7,728 nucleotides of DNA. It comes from Ilumatobacteraceae bacterium (GTDB lineage: Bacteria > Actinomycetota > Acidimicrobiia > Acidimicrobiales > Ilumatobacteraceae). A program made the position numbers and the translations under genes. The notes below the pieces were generated by a model that saw nothing but the letters and a program-made list of their open reading frames with translations, had not been told where the DNA came from and did not search any database. Positions within the stretch are counted from its first letter, which is position 1; every line of letters begins with the position of its first letter. Of the stretch, positions 6,175 to 7,728 are shown in pieces. The DNA lies in NCBI GenBank assembly GCA_030727685.1, contig JANRBC010000036.1, positions 1 to 7,728 of the forward strand. The letters are read 5' to 3'.

Positions 6175-7083
6175 TTAGAGGCGCTTGAGGGCTGCTTCAT
6201 CGCGGCTCTCAAGTGTCGTTAGCGCAATCAAAGCACCGATGACGAAGATCGCACCAACAACACGCGGCGTTGTAATTGGTTCGCTGAGAAAAATAATGCC
6301 CATCATGATGGCCAATACTGGCTCAATGGTTGTAATCACCGAGAGCATGCTGGGGCCAACGCGGTTCATACCGGCAAATGAAAACATGAACGGCACCACG
6401 GTGCCAAATAGCGCAAAGGCGCTGATGTAGAGCCAACTTTTTGCGTTTGTCGGAAACTCAACCGTTAAATCAAACGGCAAAGTCGCACAAATTAACCAAT
6501 AGCCGAGCATTGCGCCGATGTTGATAAACGTGACACCAGTTAGCAGGTCAGTTTTTTTGAGTGTTCGTGACAAACCAAGTAGATAGAAAGCAAACAGAAA
6601 TGCAGAAACAAAGATCAATGTGATCGCGCCACTTGAGCCACTCTTGACCTGGCCCGTTGTTATTGCAATGCCTGTGATCGAAAAGAAAAGTGAGATGACG
6701 ATATTGCGCGTCGGTCTCTTTTTGTAAATGATCCATGAGATGAACACCACGACGAGCGGATTGCAATACCAGATAACGATCGCCAAACCGGTGTCCATAT
6801 CTTCGATTGCCAAGAAATAAGTGAACGAAACAATTGTTATGCCAATCGCTCCAACAGCAAACATTTCAAGAAGCAGCGGTAACGACGGCATCGATTCGCC
6901 GCGTGTCACTATTTGGCGAATTATCAGCATGAACAAACTGGCAATTGTAAAACGAATTGTCATAACGCCGAGAGCGTTTGTGCCCGCGTCGTATGCATAC
7001 TTTGCCAGAGTTGGTCCGATTGAAAAACCAAGACTTGACATCATGACGAGTGCTGTGCCAGTTGCTCTTTGGTTTTTCAGCAC
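6175..7083 (-). CDS. EamA/DMT-superfamily permease (10 membrane helices)
   Basis: An inner-membrane carrier of the drug/metabolite transporter superfamily, normally an exporter of small metabolites or amino acids. It is 302 residues long, the usual size. Ten hydrophobic segments fall near 10-28, 37-57, 70-90, 98-119, 127-144, 152-170, 180-201, 216-235, 242-264 and 275-291, consistent with two five-helix EamA repeats. Family-like signatures include NPLVVVFISWIIYKKRP closing the first repeat and EPVLAIMMGIIFLSEPIT followed by G-A-x-F-V-I-G-A in the second. The start is GTG at 7083: an in-frame stop lies four codons upstream, and later ATGs would cut into helix 1. There is no usable Shine-Dalgarno site, but a TAGATT box sits 6 nt upstream. 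It is divergent from the carbonic anhydrase across 50 bp. The substrate cannot be predicted. Confidence 0.92.
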   Translation of the reverse strand: MLKNQRATGTALVMMSSLGFSIGPTLAKYAYDAGTNALGVMTIRFTIASLFMLIIRQIVTRGESMPSLPLLLEMFAVGAIGITIVSFTYFLAIEDMDTGLAIVIWYCNPLVVVFISWIIYKKRPTRNIVISLFFSITGIAITTGQVKSGSSGAITLIFVSAFLFAFYLLGLSRTLKKTDLLTGVTFINIGAMLGYWLICATLPFDLTVEFPTNAKSWLYISAFALFGTVVPFMFSFAGMNRVGPSMLSVITTIEPVLAIMMGIIFLSEPITTPRVVGAIFVIGALIALTTLESRDEAALKRL

Positions 7084-7089
7084 CTTCAG

Positions 7090-7095
7090 AATCTA
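7090..7095 (-). promoter_or_regulatory. Candidate -10 box for a leaderless permease transcript
   Basis: TAGATT (fits TANNNT) lies 6 nt upstream of the GTG start at 7083 on the minus strand. A transcript starting 7 nt after the box would begin at the start codon. The motif is weak and could be chance. Confidence 0.28.
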
Positions 7096-7119
7096 GTGGG
7101 TGCGGTTTGTCTCGGCGAG

Positions 7120-7125
7120 TAGTGT
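7120..7125 (+). promoter_or_regulatory. Candidate -10 box for a leaderless carbonic anhydrase transcript
   Basis: TAGTGT (fits TANNNT) lies 8 nt upstream of ATG 7134, and no convincing Shine-Dalgarno site is present in TTTCGGGTT before the ATG. A start of transcription at or next to the ATG would follow. The motif is weak. Confidence 0.25.
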
Positions 7126-7133
7126 TTCGGGTT

Positions 7134-7646
7134 ATGAATAAGTTTCAAAATGAAGACTTTGCCGACATTATGAAGTCAAATTCACAGTTCGTCGCGAATT
7201 TCGAAGACGAGCACTTAACGGGCACAGCGCGTCGGGGTTTGGCGATCGTCACCTGTATGGACTCACGAATCAACCCGCTGGCAGTGGTCGGCATGAAATC
7301 AGGCGATGCCAAGATTCTGCGAAATGCAGGGGCGCGAGTCACTGATGACATGCTTCGAACTCTGGTGCTGGCAACCTATCTTCTTGGCGTAGAGAGGGTC
7401 TTGGTTATGCCTCATACCGATTGCCGAATGGCGAGCGGAGACGAAGAATCGATTCATCGCAGCATTGAAACTAAGCACGGCGTTGACACTCGTGGCGTTC
7501 AATTCAAAATGGTGACAGATCAGCGTGCCGCGCTTGCGGCCGATGTCGTCAGTATTCGCGGCTATGAAATTTTGCCCAAGACTTTGAAGGTTGCAGGCGC
7601 GATTTACGATGTTAAATCTGGTCAGCTCGAATTTATTGATTGTTAA
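7134..7646 (+). CDS. Beta-class carbonic anhydrase (short, Rv1284-like)
   Basis: A cytosolic zinc enzyme interconverting CO2 and bicarbonate. From ATG 7134 it has 170 residues, the usual length of the short actinobacterial-type branch of the family. The zinc site is complete: Cys41 in TCMDSR, His94 and Cys97 in HTDC, with the Asp43/Arg45 dyad and the RNAGA motif at 63-67. The Cys-to-His spacing of 53 and His-x-x-Cys match what I recall for mycobacterial Rv1284. The C-terminus VAGAIYDVKSGQLEFI is the typical closing strand pair. The frame is open upstream to 7050, but that part overlaps the divergent permease gene and lacks family similarity, so ATG 7134 is preferred. One mild oddity is Arg98 after the zinc Cys, where Gly is common. 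The stop overlaps that of the convergent membrane gene. Confidence 0.93.
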   Translation: MNKFQNEDFADIMKSNSQFVANFEDEHLTGTARRGLAIVTCMDSRINPLAVVGMKSGDAKILRNAGARVTDDMLRTLVLATYLLGVERVLVMPHTDCRMASGDEESIHRSIETKHGVDTRGVQFKMVTDQRAALAADVVSIRGYEILPKTLKVAGAIYDVKSGQLEFIDC

Positions 7647-7728
7647 GAAATATTAAGAATCCCCACGCCAATAGCTGAGAGCGTGGCGATGAGCATCCAA
7701 GAGATTAAACCGAGTGCGAGCGGGCGAG
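7643..7728 (-). CDS. C-terminal end of a membrane protein (partial)
   Basis: The minus-strand frame is open from the window edge to a TAA at 7645-7643 and gives 27 residues starting RPLALGLISWMLIATL and ending GILNIS. This reads as one last transmembrane helix with a short tail. The other two minus-strand frames give a very short or polar peptide. The tail is reminiscent of the C-terminus of UPF0324/YeiH-type putative exporters ('RP-x-LGL-x-W'), but that is a guess from a short segment. Its stop shares the TTAA at 7643-7646 with the stop of the convergent carbonic anhydrase. Confidence 0.5.
   Translation of the reverse strand, partial: RPLALGLISWMLIATLSAIGVGILNIS

Noticed and set aside
6169..6176. 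The 8-bp palindrome AACTAGTT in the gap between the giant gene and the permease
   Set aside because: It has no loop and no T-run, so it is not a hairpin terminator, and one short palindrome is expected by chance.
7050..7133. An upstream extension of the carbonic anhydrase from ATG 7050
   Set aside because: The extra 28 residues overlap the divergent permease's start, have no family similarity and would give an unusually long enzyme.
7663..7686. Inverted repeat CCACGC ... GCGTGG as a terminator after the carbonic anhydrase
   Set aside because: The stem is only 6 bp with a 12-nt loop and no T-run follows on the plus strand; it also falls within the coding end of the opposite gene.

Overview
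The window carries six genes or gene ends, plus one AT-rich divergent control region. The organism is probably an actinobacterium, perhaps an aquatic Acidimicrobiia-like lineage. This is inferred from a two-in-one TetR regulator, a short mycobacterial-type beta-carbonic anhydrase, GTG start use, start codons lacking Shine-Dalgarno sites, and a very large secreted Ig-like/repeat protein. No ribosomal or other phylogenetic marker is present, so the placement is tentative.

Layout. (1) 2-751 (+) is a short-chain dehydrogenase/reductase whose first few codons lie upstream of the window. (2) 774-2027 (-) is a 417-residue regulator made of two complete TetR-like halves joined by a proline-rich linker; it converges on the dehydrogenase across 22 bp. 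(3) 2028-2142 is a strongly AT-rich divergent intergenic region with a consensus TTGACA box, three phased TTTAAA boxes and a perfect 12-bp inverted repeat. (4) 2143-6168 (+) is the dominant gene, encoding a 1341-residue exported protein. Its order is signal peptide, an Ig-like module, an SbsA-type Ig module split by two FCCH-like insertions, three more Ig-like modules, a Gly/Ser/Thr linker and Cys-Pro loop, then 27 copies of a 16-residue repeat running to the C-terminus. (5) 6175-7083 (-) is a ten-helix EamA/DMT-family permease. (6) 7134-7646 (+) is a beta-class carbonic anhydrase. (7) 7643-7728 (-) is the C-terminal membrane segment of another gene, whose stop codon overlaps that of the carbonic anhydrase.

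The genes do not form one operon: strands alternate throughout. Convergent pairs are extremely tight (22-bp gap, 6-bp gap, 3-bp overlap), and I see no convincing intrinsic terminator at any junction. The clearest functional link is the double TetR protein, which could act on its own divergent intergenic region and so on the surface-protein gene. The most unusual element is the giant exported protein: its octad-based repeat array lacks Cys, His and Tyr, gains lysine toward the C-terminus, and has no recognisable cell-wall anchor.
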